Positions 45,935 through 53,838 of a stretch of DNA of 64,000 nucleotides are shown piece by piece. Position 1 is the first letter of the stretch. Each line of letters opens with the position of its first letter. This DNA is from Methylocystis echinoides. Its GTDB lineage: Bacteria; Pseudomonadota; Alphaproteobacteria; Rhizobiales; Beijerinckiaceae. Made by a program: the position numbers and the translations under genes. The stretch spans positions 880,501 through 944,500 of the forward strand of contig NZ_BSEC01000001.1 of NCBI RefSeq assembly GCF_027923385.1, in the 5' to 3' direction. Under the pieces are notes generated by a model that made no database searches, was not told the origin of the DNA, and saw only the letters and a program-made list of their open reading frames with translations.

Positions 45935-47091
45935 GTTTTGACCTCTTCCTGAGCTGGACAGCCGCCATTTATTGGGTCGTGGCGATGACTCTGCTGGCGA
46001 TGTCGATTGTCGGCACCGTGCTACAGCCCCGGATCGCGGCGCGGCGGGCGATGCGGCGCGATCAGCCGCCGGTTTCAATCGTCCTGCCGGTCAAGCTCCT
46101 CGAAGAGGGTTTCGAGCGGACGCAGGAATCGGCCCTCGCGCAGGACTATCCCTGTTTCGACGTGACGGTTTCCGCGACGGAGCCCGAGTCGCCGGCCGTC
46201 GCCAGCATGCGCGCGCTTTTCGCCCGCCATTCCGAGCGGCCGTCGCGGGTTCTGCTGTCGACGGCGCGCTTCGCCGCGAGCCCCAAGGTCGACAATCTCT
46301 ACGCGCCCTTCATGCAGGCGAACCATGACGTGATCCTCATGAAGGACGCCAATGTCCTGCTGGAGCCGGACGCGCTGGCGGAGCATCTGCGCCAGCTCAC
46401 CGACGACGTCGGCCTCGTCTGCGCCATCCCCTATTGCGACCGGCTCGACAATTTCGCGTCTCATGTCGAGGCGGCGATCATCAACGGGCCGCATGCGCGC
46501 ATGCTGTTTCTCGCCTCCTGCCTGGGGCAGGGGCACGGGGTGGGCAAGATCATGCTCTTCCGCCGCTCGGATTTCCTGCGCGCCGGCGGCTTCGACGCCA
46601 TTTCGCATACGGTGGGCGAGGATAATGCGCTGGCCAAGGCCATGCGGCGAATCGGCAAGCGCCCGGTTTTTTCGCACCGTCCGGTGCGGCAGGAGCTCGG
46701 GTCGCGCGCCTTCGAGGATGTTTATCAACGGCAATTGCGCTGGAGCGTGATTCGCCGCAACGACGAGCTTCTGTCCTTCCTGCTGGAGCCGATCTGTCAG
46801 GCTTTTCCGGCGGTTATCGCCGGCGCGCTGGCCGCGCCGCTGATCGGCTGGACGCCGTTCTCGGGCTTCGCCGTCACCTTTCTGGTCTGGTTCGCGCTGG
46901 AGACATTGCTTTCCATGGCCAAAGGATGGCAGTTATCGTTAACGGCGCCAGCGGTTTTCGTCGTCCGCGAGGCGATGATGCTAGCGGTCTGGGTGAACGC
47001 CTGGATGACTGACCGGGTGGTCTGGGCCAAGGACAAAGTCCACGCGCGCGTCGCGGCGCAGCCGGCGCCCCCCGCGCAAAAAGAAGGATAA
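45931..47091 (+). CDS. GT21-like glycosyltransferase (ceramide glucosyltransferase family)
   Basis: A 386-residue membrane glycosyltransferase. An N-terminal helix (AIYWVVAMTLLAMSIVGTV) precedes the GT-A domain with SIVLPVK, MKDANVLL (metal-binding D) and the acceptor-side VGEDNA. The processive-type QRQLRWS gives the (Q/R)xxRW motif. Three C-terminal helices follow. GT21 enzymes glycosylate ceramide; HpnI of hopanoid synthesis is a relative that transfers GlcNAc to a hopanoid. The lipid acceptor here is probably made by the upstream genes. The start is a TTG overlapping the SDR stop, preceded by GAGG. Confidence 0.8.
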   Translation: MSFDLFLSWTAAIYWVVAMTLLAMSIVGTVLQPRIAARRAMRRDQPPVSIVLPVKLLEEGFERTQESALAQDYPCFDVTVSATEPESPAVASMRALFARHSERPSRVLLSTARFAASPKVDNLYAPFMQANHDVILMKDANVLLEPDALAEHLRQLTDDVGLVCAIPYCDRLDNFASHVEAAIINGPHARMLFLASCLGQGHGVGKIMLFRRSDFLRAGGFDAISHTVGEDNALAKAMRRIGKRPVFSHRPVRQELGSRAFEDVYQRQLRWSVIRRNDELLSFLLEPICQAFPAVIAGALAAPLIGWTPFSGFAVTFLVWFALETLLSMAKGWQLSLTAPAVFVVREAMMLAVWVNAWMTDRVVWAKDKVHARVAAQPAPPAQKEG

Positions 47092-47096
47092 TCTTT

Positions 47097-48401
47097 TTGC
47101 TGCTCGGACTCCTCCAGTTCCTGGTCGACGCGGTCGCCTATCTCTGCGTCTTCATTCTGGTGGCCATCGGGACGGGCTATCTCGTCGTCATCGGCCGCTT
47201 CCTCTACGACTGGCTGCGCGGCGCGCAGGATCCGGAGGCGCCCGCGCTTCCCGACGCCGAGCTGCCGCATGTGCTGTTGCAGATCCCGGTCTTCAACGAG
47301 CCGCTCGTCACCGAACAGTCGCTGCGCTGCGTCGCCCAGCTCGACTGGCCGAAGGACAAGCTGCGCATCCAGCTGCTCGACGACTCCACCGACGAGACGA
47401 CGCCCCGCGCCGCCGCCGCGGCCGAGGAGCTGCGCGCCAATGGGACGATCATCGACCATGTGCGCCGCACCGACCGCTCGGGCTTCAAGGCCGGCGCCTG
47501 CGCGCATGGCCTGACGCTGACGAGCGAGCCCTTCATCGCCATGCTGGACGCGGATTTCCGCCCGCCGGCCAATTGGCTGAAGCGCACCGTGCCGCTGTTC
47601 GTCACCGATCCGCGCGCGGGCTTCGTGCAGTCGCGCTGCGAGTTCCTGAATTACGAGACCAACTGGCTGACCCGCGCGCAGGGACTCATTCAGGATGGTC
47701 ATTACATGGTCGAGCAGCGCTCGCGCGCGCTCGCCGGCTGGCTGTTCCAGTTCAACGGCACGGGCGGCGTCTGGCGCCGCGCCACCGTCGAGGACGCCGG
47801 CGGCTGGTCGGATTATTCGCTGTGCGAGGATCTCGACCTCACCGTGCGCGCCGAGTTGCAGGGCTGGCACGGCCTCTTCGTTTCCGAGCCGCCGATTCCC
47901 GGGCAGGTGCCCGATGGCATCCGCGACTTCCGCCGCCAGCAGCGGCGCTGGTCGAATGGTTTCGTGCAGGTGGCGCAGAAGACCATTCTGCCGATCTGGG
48001 AGTCGGACTGGCCGCTGGTGAAGCGCGTGATGGCGATTTCGCTCATCGCCCATCAGATCTTCTTCCCGGCGGCGGCGATCGGCCTTATCGCCTTTCTCAT
48101 CGGCGCGCTGCTGCATGGATCGCTCGAACCCTATTACGGGCTGATGGAGCTGGTGCTCGTCATGACGCTGCTGGTGGCGCTGGGCATTACCCTTGCGCCC
48201 TATCTGGCGCTCAAGCGCGGAACCGTGGTCGATTACGCGAAGACGGTCGGCTCGGTCCCGCCGCTGTTCGTCTATCTGGCCTTCGCCAATGGCGCGAAAA
48301 TTCTGCAAACCCTGCGCGGCCGCAAATCGACCTTCAAGCGCACGCCCAAGCAGGAAACAGAGGCGGTGACCGGCGCGCCGGCGGATGTCGAGGTCGAGTA
48401 A
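47097..48401 (+). CDS. membrane-bound GT2 glycosyltransferase (cellulose-synthase-like)
   Basis: A 434-residue protein with an N-terminal helix, then a GT2 domain: PHVLLQIPVFNEP, QLLDDSTDETT, IAMLDADFRPPANWL (DxD), YSLCEDLDLTVR and the RRQQRRWSNGF motif (QxxRW). At least three C-terminal helices follow. It resembles CslA-type glucomannan/processive synthases and BcsA-like enzymes of about 430 residues. The start is a TTG at 47097, with AAGAAGG nine bases upstream; no later ATG keeps the first helix. It would extend a sugar chain, perhaps on the lipid made by the genes before it. Confidence 0.8.
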   Translation: MLLGLLQFLVDAVAYLCVFILVAIGTGYLVVIGRFLYDWLRGAQDPEAPALPDAELPHVLLQIPVFNEPLVTEQSLRCVAQLDWPKDKLRIQLLDDSTDETTPRAAAAAEELRANGTIIDHVRRTDRSGFKAGACAHGLTLTSEPFIAMLDADFRPPANWLKRTVPLFVTDPRAGFVQSRCEFLNYETNWLTRAQGLIQDGHYMVEQRSRALAGWLFQFNGTGGVWRRATVEDAGGWSDYSLCEDLDLTVRAELQGWHGLFVSEPPIPGQVPDGIRDFRRQQRRWSNGFVQVAQKTILPIWESDWPLVKRVMAISLIAHQIFFPAAAIGLIAFLIGALLHGSLEPYYGLMELVLVMTLLVALGITLAPYLALKRGTVVDYAKTVGSVPPLFVYLAFANGAKILQTLRGRKSTFKRTPKQETEAVTGAPADVEVE

Positions 48402-48415
48402 GGGCGCCGTTTCCT

Positions 48416-48443
48416 GAAAAAGGGGCGCTTCGCCAGCGCCCCT
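48416..48443 (-). terminator. strong intrinsic terminator for the multicopper oxidase gene
   Basis: On the minus strand AGGGGCGCT-GGCGA-AGCGCCCCT is followed directly by TTTTC. The 9-bp GC-rich stem lies 19 bases past the oxidase stop. From the plus strand, the same stem can end the glycosyltransferase transcript (stop at 48401), so it is probably bidirectional. Confidence 0.8.
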
Positions 48444-48461
48444 CCCAGCTTTTCCCTGTCG

Positions 48462-50501
48462 TCACCGCGGCGCCGCAACCACCCTGATCCGCGCCATCAT
48501 GCCCCCGTCCTCATGTTCGAGAATGTGGCAGTGGTAGACGAAGTCGCCGATCTTCGGGAAAGGGATGCCGACGAGAACCGGATTCGAGGGGCATTCCCCA
48601 TTGTGCCACTGGGCCATGGTGCAGGCGCCGCCCTGCGCGTCGACGTCGATTTTTGGTGTCGCCACCGGGAGCGGCAGATTGTCATGCATCACGGCGGCTC
48701 CCTTTCTGCCCGGCATCGAGCCTGTTTCAGACAACTGATAGAACTTGGTCTGGTGGATGTGGAAGTTGTGATTCTCGGTGGCGAGATTCACCAGTTCCCA
48801 GGTCTCGGTCGCCGGCTTCTGGCCGTCGGCGAGCGGCAGGCAGACGAAGGGGCTCATGGGGTCGAACTGCTTGACGTCCTGCGCGGCGACGACAGCGCCG
48901 TTCTGGTCGATCTCCTCATAGCCGAGTCCGAAGCTGCCGGGGTCATCGGGCTTCGCGACGCCAAAGAAGATGCGACGGCGATGGCCGGGCGGCAGGGCCC
49001 TGCAGCCGGCGGGGAGCGGCGCGGCGGCGACGTCGGGAACCTGCTTGCGGAAGATTCCCGTTGAATTGAAGCCCTTCAGCGCCTCGCCGATAATCTTCAG
49101 ATTCCTGTCGGCGTGACGTGGGCGCTCGGACTGGCTGAAGGTCACCGAGGCGAGGTCGACCGCCGGCCAGGTGTCGCCGCTGCCCATCTGCACCTTCTTC
49201 TGGCGCAGGACGAATTCGCCGCCGCCGCTCGTCACATTGCCGCGACGGTCGCGATTTGAAACCCAGATTTCGGCGCGCGCGCTCGGCATCAGCGTCATTT
49301 CGCTCACGCAGGCGGGCCGGGCGCCCCTTTCGGACGTCGTATTGGGGCAGGGGCGCAGCTTGAAGCGGCCGCCAGCGAGTTTGAGGACCGTTTCCGGCGG
49401 CGCGTCCTCCGGAAGGTCGATGGTGACGCCATCGACGGCAAGAAGCTGCGTCAGCAGAACCTTGCCGTCGCCGTCATCCATTTGCAGGTTATAGGTCACA
49501 TTGCCCGACGAATTGGTGATGCGCCAGATTTCGCCCTCGGGCGAGGTGACGTTGATGCGCGGATAGGTCTGGCCATTGATGGTGTATCGCCACTCCCCGC
49601 CCTCGAAGTCGCCGACGCCGGGGCAGGCGCCCTGGCTGGGGGCGGCCTCGCCGTCGCAGAAGCCGGGGTCCTGCTGGCTGAGCCCGACCTTGTTCTTCAG
49701 GATCTGCATGTCCTTCAGGACGAGATGGCGCACATTGGCCTCGGAGAAGGCGGCGTTGTCCTTGTTGCCCTGCGCGTAATCACTTGCGCGGCCGACGGTG
49801 ATGATCCCGGACATGCCCATCGAGATCTGATTGAGCGCCAGCCCGTGGACGTGCGGATGAAAGAAGAAGCTGCCCAAAGGATGGTTGCGCGGAATGTCGA
49901 TTGAGTAATCGACGAACATCACCGCAGTGCTGGCGCCGTGCATGTCCTGCCGCGATCCGGCAAGGAGCCCGTTCATCCCAACGAACCCGTTGAACGGGTT
50001 GAAGAGGGAGACGAAGACATTGTCGCCGAAGCTCGGGCGGGAAAAGGTCGCCGTGCGCGGCTCCACGACCATGCCATGGGTGTGGAGATTCGTCGGATTG
50101 GAGCTGAGGTAGGCGTGCGGGCCTGTCGCATGCTCGGCGTCGAGGATACCCGGCAGCCGGTTGATCAGGCGGATATTCATCACGTCGCCGGGCTGCACCG
50201 CGAGCCGGACGCCGCCATAATCGGAGACGGTCTCGGCGTTGGCGAAACAGCCGCCCTGGTATTTGTTCGTTCTTCGGCAAACCGCATAGACCCAGCCCTG
50301 GAGCCCGGCGATGTCGAGGACGGGCCTGGCCCGCGCCTCCATGACGAGGTCGAGGACCCCATTCTCGCTGGCGAAAACCTTCGGCTCGCGGAGCGGCTCG
50401 AGCGGCGCCGCGAAGCCCGGCGCGATAAAGCCCGTCATGAAGAGCGCTGCGAGAGACGAGCGGGAAGAGATTTTGGGAAGCTTGTGCTTTCTCACGGCCA
50501 T
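48462..50501 (-). CDS. periplasmic multicopper oxidase
   Basis: This 679-residue protein has an N-terminal signal peptide (SSLAALFMTGFIAPGFAAP). All four copper motifs are visible: HTHGM (LHTHGMVV), FHPHVHG, ENHNFHIHQTKF and YHCHILEHEDGGMM, where the Cys and flanking His/Met bind type-1 copper. It oxidises a phenol, metal ion or amine with O2. It is longer than CueO (516) because of loops between domains 1 and 2. AGGAG is only two bases from the ATG at 50501 but eight from an in-frame GTG at 50495, so the latter is the likelier real start. It stands alone with its own terminator. Confidence 0.87.
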   Translation of the reverse strand: MAVRKHKLPKISSRSSLAALFMTGFIAPGFAAPLEPLREPKVFASENGVLDLVMEARARPVLDIAGLQGWVYAVCRRTNKYQGGCFANAETVSDYGGVRLAVQPGDVMNIRLINRLPGILDAEHATGPHAYLSSNPTNLHTHGMVVEPRTATFSRPSFGDNVFVSLFNPFNGFVGMNGLLAGSRQDMHGASTAVMFVDYSIDIPRNHPLGSFFFHPHVHGLALNQISMGMSGIITVGRASDYAQGNKDNAAFSEANVRHLVLKDMQILKNKVGLSQQDPGFCDGEAAPSQGACPGVGDFEGGEWRYTINGQTYPRINVTSPEGEIWRITNSSGNVTYNLQMDDGDGKVLLTQLLAVDGVTIDLPEDAPPETVLKLAGGRFKLRPCPNTTSERGARPACVSEMTLMPSARAEIWVSNRDRRGNVTSGGGEFVLRQKKVQMGSGDTWPAVDLASVTFSQSERPRHADRNLKIIGEALKGFNSTGIFRKQVPDVAAAPLPAGCRALPPGHRRRIFFGVAKPDDPGSFGLGYEEIDQNGAVVAAQDVKQFDPMSPFVCLPLADGQKPATETWELVNLATENHNFHIHQTKFYQLSETGSMPGRKGAAVMHDNLPLPVATPKIDVDAQGGACTMAQWHNGECPSNPVLVGIPFPKIGDFVYHCHILEHEDGGMMARIRVVAAPR

Positions 50502-50813
50502 TACTCCTGAGTGATTCAGGCCAACAGCAAGATTTCGCGCTGAGGTTGAGGGCCGTTACACCACCGTGTGCGCCAACTATAAAGTCAAGCTCAAGTTAAC
50601 TACTAAAGATTAATCTTAATGGGTGGGCGTTTTTTGCTTAATTTCTCTCGCAGGAATACTTTACGTCTCTGTCGCTGCCGTACAAGGCGGCTCCCTGTCT
50701 GTCGATTTGGCTTTATTGACCATTTCCGCTCGTTTATCCTGCCGCTTCGCGCTTCGGCGCATCGCAAGCGCGGGCGGCGAGGGGCCGCAGCCGGACGGGA
50801 CAGGCCTTAGAGC
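50502..50813. other. divergent intergenic region, oxidase/parA
   Basis: These 312 bases separate the divergent multicopper oxidase and parA genes. The half next to the oxidase is AT-rich, with TATAGT on the minus strand near 50575 as a possible -10 element and a 12-bp palindrome at 50606. The parA side is GC-rich and shows no clear promoter. No gene is supported. Confidence 0.5.
50606..50617. promoter_or_regulatory. AT-rich 12-bp palindrome
   Basis: AAGATTAATCTT is a perfect palindrome about 105 bases upstream of the oxidase start, just behind the possible minus-strand -10 element. It is a candidate operator for the oxidase gene. Confidence 0.35.
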
Positions 50814-51635
50814 ATGCAGATCGTCGCGCTGGTGGCCAGGAAGGGCGGTGCGGGGAAGAGCACGCTGGCGAGCAATCTCGCCGTCGCGGCGCATCTTTCC
50901 GGCCGGCGCGTTTTCGTCTGCGACCTCGATCCGCTTCAGTCGCTCGTCAAATGGTCGCGGCTGCGCAAGGCGCTCGACATTCCCGTCGAACATATTCCCG
51001 GCGAGAAGCTGCCGCGCGCGCTCGACGCGTTGCGCGACAGCGGCGTCGGTCTCGTCATCATCGACACGCCCGGCGCGGACGCCCCCTGTTGCGCCGCCGC
51101 CATCGAGGCGGCGGATTTCTGCATCATTCCGGCGCGGCCCAATACGCTGGATCTCTGGGCGAGCGAGGAGACGCTCGCGCGGGTGAAGTCGGCCGGCAAG
51201 TCCTACGCCTTTCTGCTCAATCAGTGCCCGCCGGCGCGGCAGGGCGCGCGCGTGGCGCGCGGGGCCGAATCCCTGCAGGCAATGGGCGCGCTGCTGGCGC
51301 CGATGGTCTCGACCCGCGTCGACTATCAGGAAGCGGTGCGGCTCGGGCTGGGCGTCCACGAACTGCGGCCCAATGGCGCCGCCGCCGCCGAGATGACGCA
51401 GCTCTGGGCCGGCGTGCAATGCCGCCTCGAGGAGATCGCCCAGCACAATCTCACCGTGAGCCTGCGCGTCAATCCGGTGCTCGCCTCCTACCGGGCGTTT
51501 TTCGACCAGGCGGCGCGAATCAGCGACTTTTACGCAGGCATTCTGAAGCAGATGGGCCCGGTGGAACGCCCGGACGCCGAGCCGGCCGCGCCGGTCGGCG
51601 GCGGAGACGAGGCCAATCATCGAACCCGCGCCTGA
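50814..51635 (+). CDS. orphan ParA/MinD-family ATPase
   Basis: A 273-residue ATPase with the deviant Walker A KGGAGKST at 10-17, a DLDPLQS switch and IIDTPGAD (Walker B region). This group includes ParA/Soj partition proteins and VirC1-like positioning factors. No parB or parS-like repeats are adjacent, so it more likely positions a protein complex than a replicon. The last 20 residues are Pro/Glu/Arg-rich and probably disordered. Two small genes follow on the same strand. Confidence 0.85.
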   Translation: MQIVALVARKGGAGKSTLASNLAVAAHLSGRRVFVCDLDPLQSLVKWSRLRKALDIPVEHIPGEKLPRALDALRDSGVGLVIIDTPGADAPCCAAAIEAADFCIIPARPNTLDLWASEETLARVKSAGKSYAFLLNQCPPARQGARVARGAESLQAMGALLAPMVSTRVDYQEAVRLGLGVHELRPNGAAAAEMTQLWAGVQCRLEEIAQHNLTVSLRVNPVLASYRAFFDQAARISDFYAGILKQMGPVERPDAEPAAPVGGGDEANHRTRA

Positions 51636-51715
51636 TCGTCGATTCTGGCTTCTCGCGGACCTTCCGCCCCGCCTCCGCGTTTCTCTAGCGGCTGGCCGGC
51701 AAGGGAGGTCGAGAG

Positions 51716-51970
51716 ATGATCGTCGCCGTGGAGACGCTCTTTCTGACGGCGCTGCTCAGCGCCTTCATCGGGGCCATCGCCCTGTTTGCGCTCGCCAGCC
51801 CGCAGGCCCGCCGCTCCCCGCGGGCGCAGGGGGCGCTGACGGCGCTCGTGGTGGCGGCGAGCGTCGCCGCGCTGGGCTCCTTTTTCATTTACGCCGTCAC
51901 GCCGCACGAGGCGGCGCGGCAGGCGGTGTATAGTGGCGTTGCGCCGCAGCCCGCGCCGCGCGGCCTTTAA
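51716..51970 (+). CDS. small two-helix membrane protein
   Basis: An 84-residue protein with two strongly hydrophobic segments (about 6-28, FLTALLSAFIGAIALFALAS; about 40-62, TALVVAASVAALGSFFIYA). They flank a short basic loop (PQARRSPRAQG). No family recognised. GGAGG lies about seven bases before the ATG. It is 80 bases downstream of parA. Confidence 0.6.
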   Translation: MIVAVETLFLTALLSAFIGAIALFALASPQARRSPRAQGALTALVVAASVAALGSFFIYAVTPHEAARQAVYSGVAPQPAPRGL

Positions 51971-52021
51971 TTCGCGCGCCGCAGACCCAATATGCAGCCC
52001 ATCACGGAAGGCGCTTGCTTG

Positions 52022-52264
52022 ATGACCGACAATATCGACGACGACGACATGGACGGCCTGTCGGACCCCTTCACCTATGAGGATCTCATCTCCCAGCGGG
52101 CGATGGCTTTTTTCCACGTCGCGCGGCTCACTGACACGGTGCAGGATGAAGCCGTCAAGGATCTCTGCCTGACCATGCTGCGCAAGCTCAACGCCAGCAT
52201 AAAGGCGCCCTCGACAGCCGAGTTGCGCAGCATTGAAGGCGGCGGAAAAGGGCGTCGGGAATAG
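52022..52264 (+). CDS. small acidic protein, unknown function
   Basis: An 80-residue protein with an acidic start (MTDNIDDDDMDGLSDPFTYE), a helical middle (AVKDLCLTMLRKLNASIK) and a basic tail. An in-frame ATG at 51992 is an alternative start without a ribosome binding site. No family recognised. Same strand and close to the preceding membrane-protein gene. Confidence 0.55.
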   Translation: MTDNIDDDDMDGLSDPFTYEDLISQRAMAFFHVARLTDTVQDEAVKDLCLTMLRKLNASIKAPSTAELRSIEGGGKGRRE

Positions 52265-52606
52265 CGATCCGGCGGCCCGCGCTGTGGCTTGGGGGTCACA
52301 CCGGCTTGGCAATGCCCCGGGAAGGCCCCGCTGAACACAGTTTTGCCACAGCGTGGCGGTCCTATCCTCACGTGCTCTCCTTGGGCATTTCCTCCCTGAC
52401 TTGGGCCGCTGGCGATCAGCGGCTTCTTTTTTGTACGGGCAGCGAAGCTCTGCTTGTGGAGAAGTCCACCCGAACACTGTTTCTCACAGTGCGGGGCTGC
52501 GAACCGTGGCCCCGGCGGTTTCTTTAACCGGCGGGTATGGCTTATGATCTTCGAAGCCTGCGTCCAACCTCGCGGCTAATCGATGAATTTACGAAGGGAC
52601 GTGTGA
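52265..52606 (+). ncRNA. gap with intrinsic terminator; possible small RNA
   Basis: These 342 bases hold no convincing reading frame. Around 52310-52395 there are complementary stretches (AATGCCC with GGGCATT, AAGG with CCTT, CGCTG with CAGCG) that could fold into a long stem, and a strong terminator follows at 52405. This could be a small RNA of about 130-160 bases or only the structured 3' end of the preceding mRNA. It did not match my memory of 6S, SRP, tmRNA or RNase P. Confidence 0.25.
52405..52432 (+). terminator. intrinsic terminator
   Basis: GCCGCTG-GCGAT-CAGCGGC is followed by TTCTTTTTT. This is the clearest Rho-independent terminator on the plus strand of the window, 140 bases past the nearest upstream gene. 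Confidence 0.85.
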
Positions 52607-52852
52607 ATGCGCATCTTTATCCGCCTCTCGGCTCTGTTGGCGTTTGTCCTGGCCGCGCCGGCCTTTGCTCAAGGCACGTCCGCGCAACGCGAGGCCTGTG
52701 AAGACGACGCCTACCGTCTCTGTCAGGCTCAGGTGCCGGACGCGATCGCCATCGAAAAATGCCTGCGCGCCAATGCCGCCTCTGTCTCGGGCGGATGTCG
52801 CGCCGAACTGGGCCTCGCCAGCCCGGCGTCGGAAAAGAAGCGCAAGAAGTAA
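52607..52852 (+). CDS. small secreted cysteine-containing protein
   Basis: An 81-residue protein with a signal peptide (MRIFIRLSALLAFVLAAPAF, cleavage after AFA). The mature part has four cysteines in a C-x7-C-x12-C-x10-C pattern (ACEDDAYRLCQAQVPDAIAI, KCLRANA, GGCRAEL). This resembles the cysteine-rich-repeat small proteins common in Hyphomicrobiales. The C-terminus is Lys/Arg-rich (EKKRKK). Function unknown. Confidence 0.7.
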   Translation: MRIFIRLSALLAFVLAAPAFAQGTSAQREACEDDAYRLCQAQVPDAIAIEKCLRANAASVSGGCRAELGLASPASEKKRKK

Positions 52853-52887
52853 GCGCCATCCTGCGCGCGATGCGCGCGACAATCCGC

Positions 52888-52915
52888 CCCCTCTCCCGCC
52901 CGACGCGGAGAGGGG
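52888..52915. terminator. GC-rich stem between convergent genes
   Basis: CCCCTCTCC and GGAGAGGGG form a 9-bp stem with a 10-base loop between the small secreted-protein gene and mmsB. The arms recall the stems at 38.66 kb and 44.94 kb. Confidence 0.4.
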
Positions 52916-52943
52916 CGCGGCGGCGCGGGGCCGGACGCAGCCC

Positions 52944-53825
52944 TTACGCGCCGCCCTGCAGCATCTCGAAAATGCCCGAAAAATCCTTCCCGCTCCCGCC
53001 CTGCGCGACATAAAGCGCATAAAGCTGCGCCGCCGCGGCGCAGAGCGGCGTCACCGCGCCGGCCTTTGCGCCAGCGGTCTCGGCGAGCCGCAAATCCTTC
53101 AGCATCAGCGGCGCCGCGAAGCCCGGCGCGTAATCCCTGTTCGCCGGCGAGGCGGGCACAGGGCCGGGGACCGGGCAATAGCTCGTGAGCGACCAGGATT
53201 GCCCTGACGACGCGGCGGCGACCTCATAGAGCGCCGACGCCGAAAGCCCGATCCGCGACGCCAGCGCGAAGGCCTCGGCTGTGGCGATCATCGTCACGCC
53301 GAGCATCAGATTGTTGCACAATTTCGCGGCCTGTCCGAGCCCCTGCCCGCCGCAATGGAGAATGCGCGCGCCCATCTTCTCCAGAAGCGGCTTCGCGATC
53401 TGAAAGGTTTCAGCATCGCCGCCGCACATGAAGGTGAGGCTGCGCGTCGCGGCGCCCGCGACGCCGCCGGAGACGGGCGCGTCGATGGCTTTCGAGCCCG
53501 CCATTCCGGCCAGAAGATGCGCGTGTCGCGCGCTGTCGATATCGATCGTCGAGCAATCGACGAACAGCGCGCCGCGCGCCGCGCAGGGCAGCGCCGTCCG
53601 CCACACGTCGAGCACCTGCTCGCCGCTTTGCAGCATGGTGAGGACGGTTTCGGCCCCGCTCGCCGCCTCCTGCGCCGTACCGGCGCAGCGGACGCCCGCC
53701 GCCGCAGCCTTTTCCCGGGCGGCGTCGGCGCTGTCGAAGCCGATCACCTCCTGCCCCGCCGCGACGAGACTGGCGGCCATTGGCGCGCCCATCGCGCCCA
53801 GTCCGATAAAGGCGATACGCCCCAT
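52944..53825 (-). CDS. mmsB: 3-hydroxyisobutyrate dehydrogenase
   Basis: It oxidises 3-hydroxyisobutyrate to methylmalonate semialdehyde in valine breakdown. The 293-residue protein has the NAD loop IGLGAMGAPMAASL, the substrate loop DAPVSGG and the catalytic lysine in GQAAKLCNN. The length is normal for the family. It is 13 bases downstream of mmsA on the same strand and surely co-transcribed with it. Confidence 0.92.
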   Translation of the reverse strand: MGRIAFIGLGAMGAPMAASLVAAGQEVIGFDSADAAREKAAAAGVRCAGTAQEAASGAETVLTMLQSGEQVLDVWRTALPCAARGALFVDCSTIDIDSARHAHLLAGMAGSKAIDAPVSGGVAGAATRSLTFMCGGDAETFQIAKPLLEKMGARILHCGGQGLGQAAKLCNNLMLGVTMIATAEAFALASRIGLSASALYEVAAASSGQSWSLTSYCPVPGPVPASPANRDYAPGFAAPLMLKDLRLAETAGAKAGAVTPLCAAAAQLYALYVAQGGSGKDFSGIFEMLQGGA

Positions 53826-53838
53826 GGGCTCCTCTTTC

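Noticed and set aside
42592..48401. Reading the cluster as an aryl polyene or standard hopanoid locus
   Set aside because: Aryl polyene loci have several ketosynthases, two ACPs and an acyltransferase; hopanoid loci have squalene cyclase and hpn genes. Neither set is present.
50814..51635. parA as part of a plasmid replication or partition locus
   Set aside because: No parB, rep gene or iteron-like repeats are adjacent, and housekeeping genes flank it on both sides.
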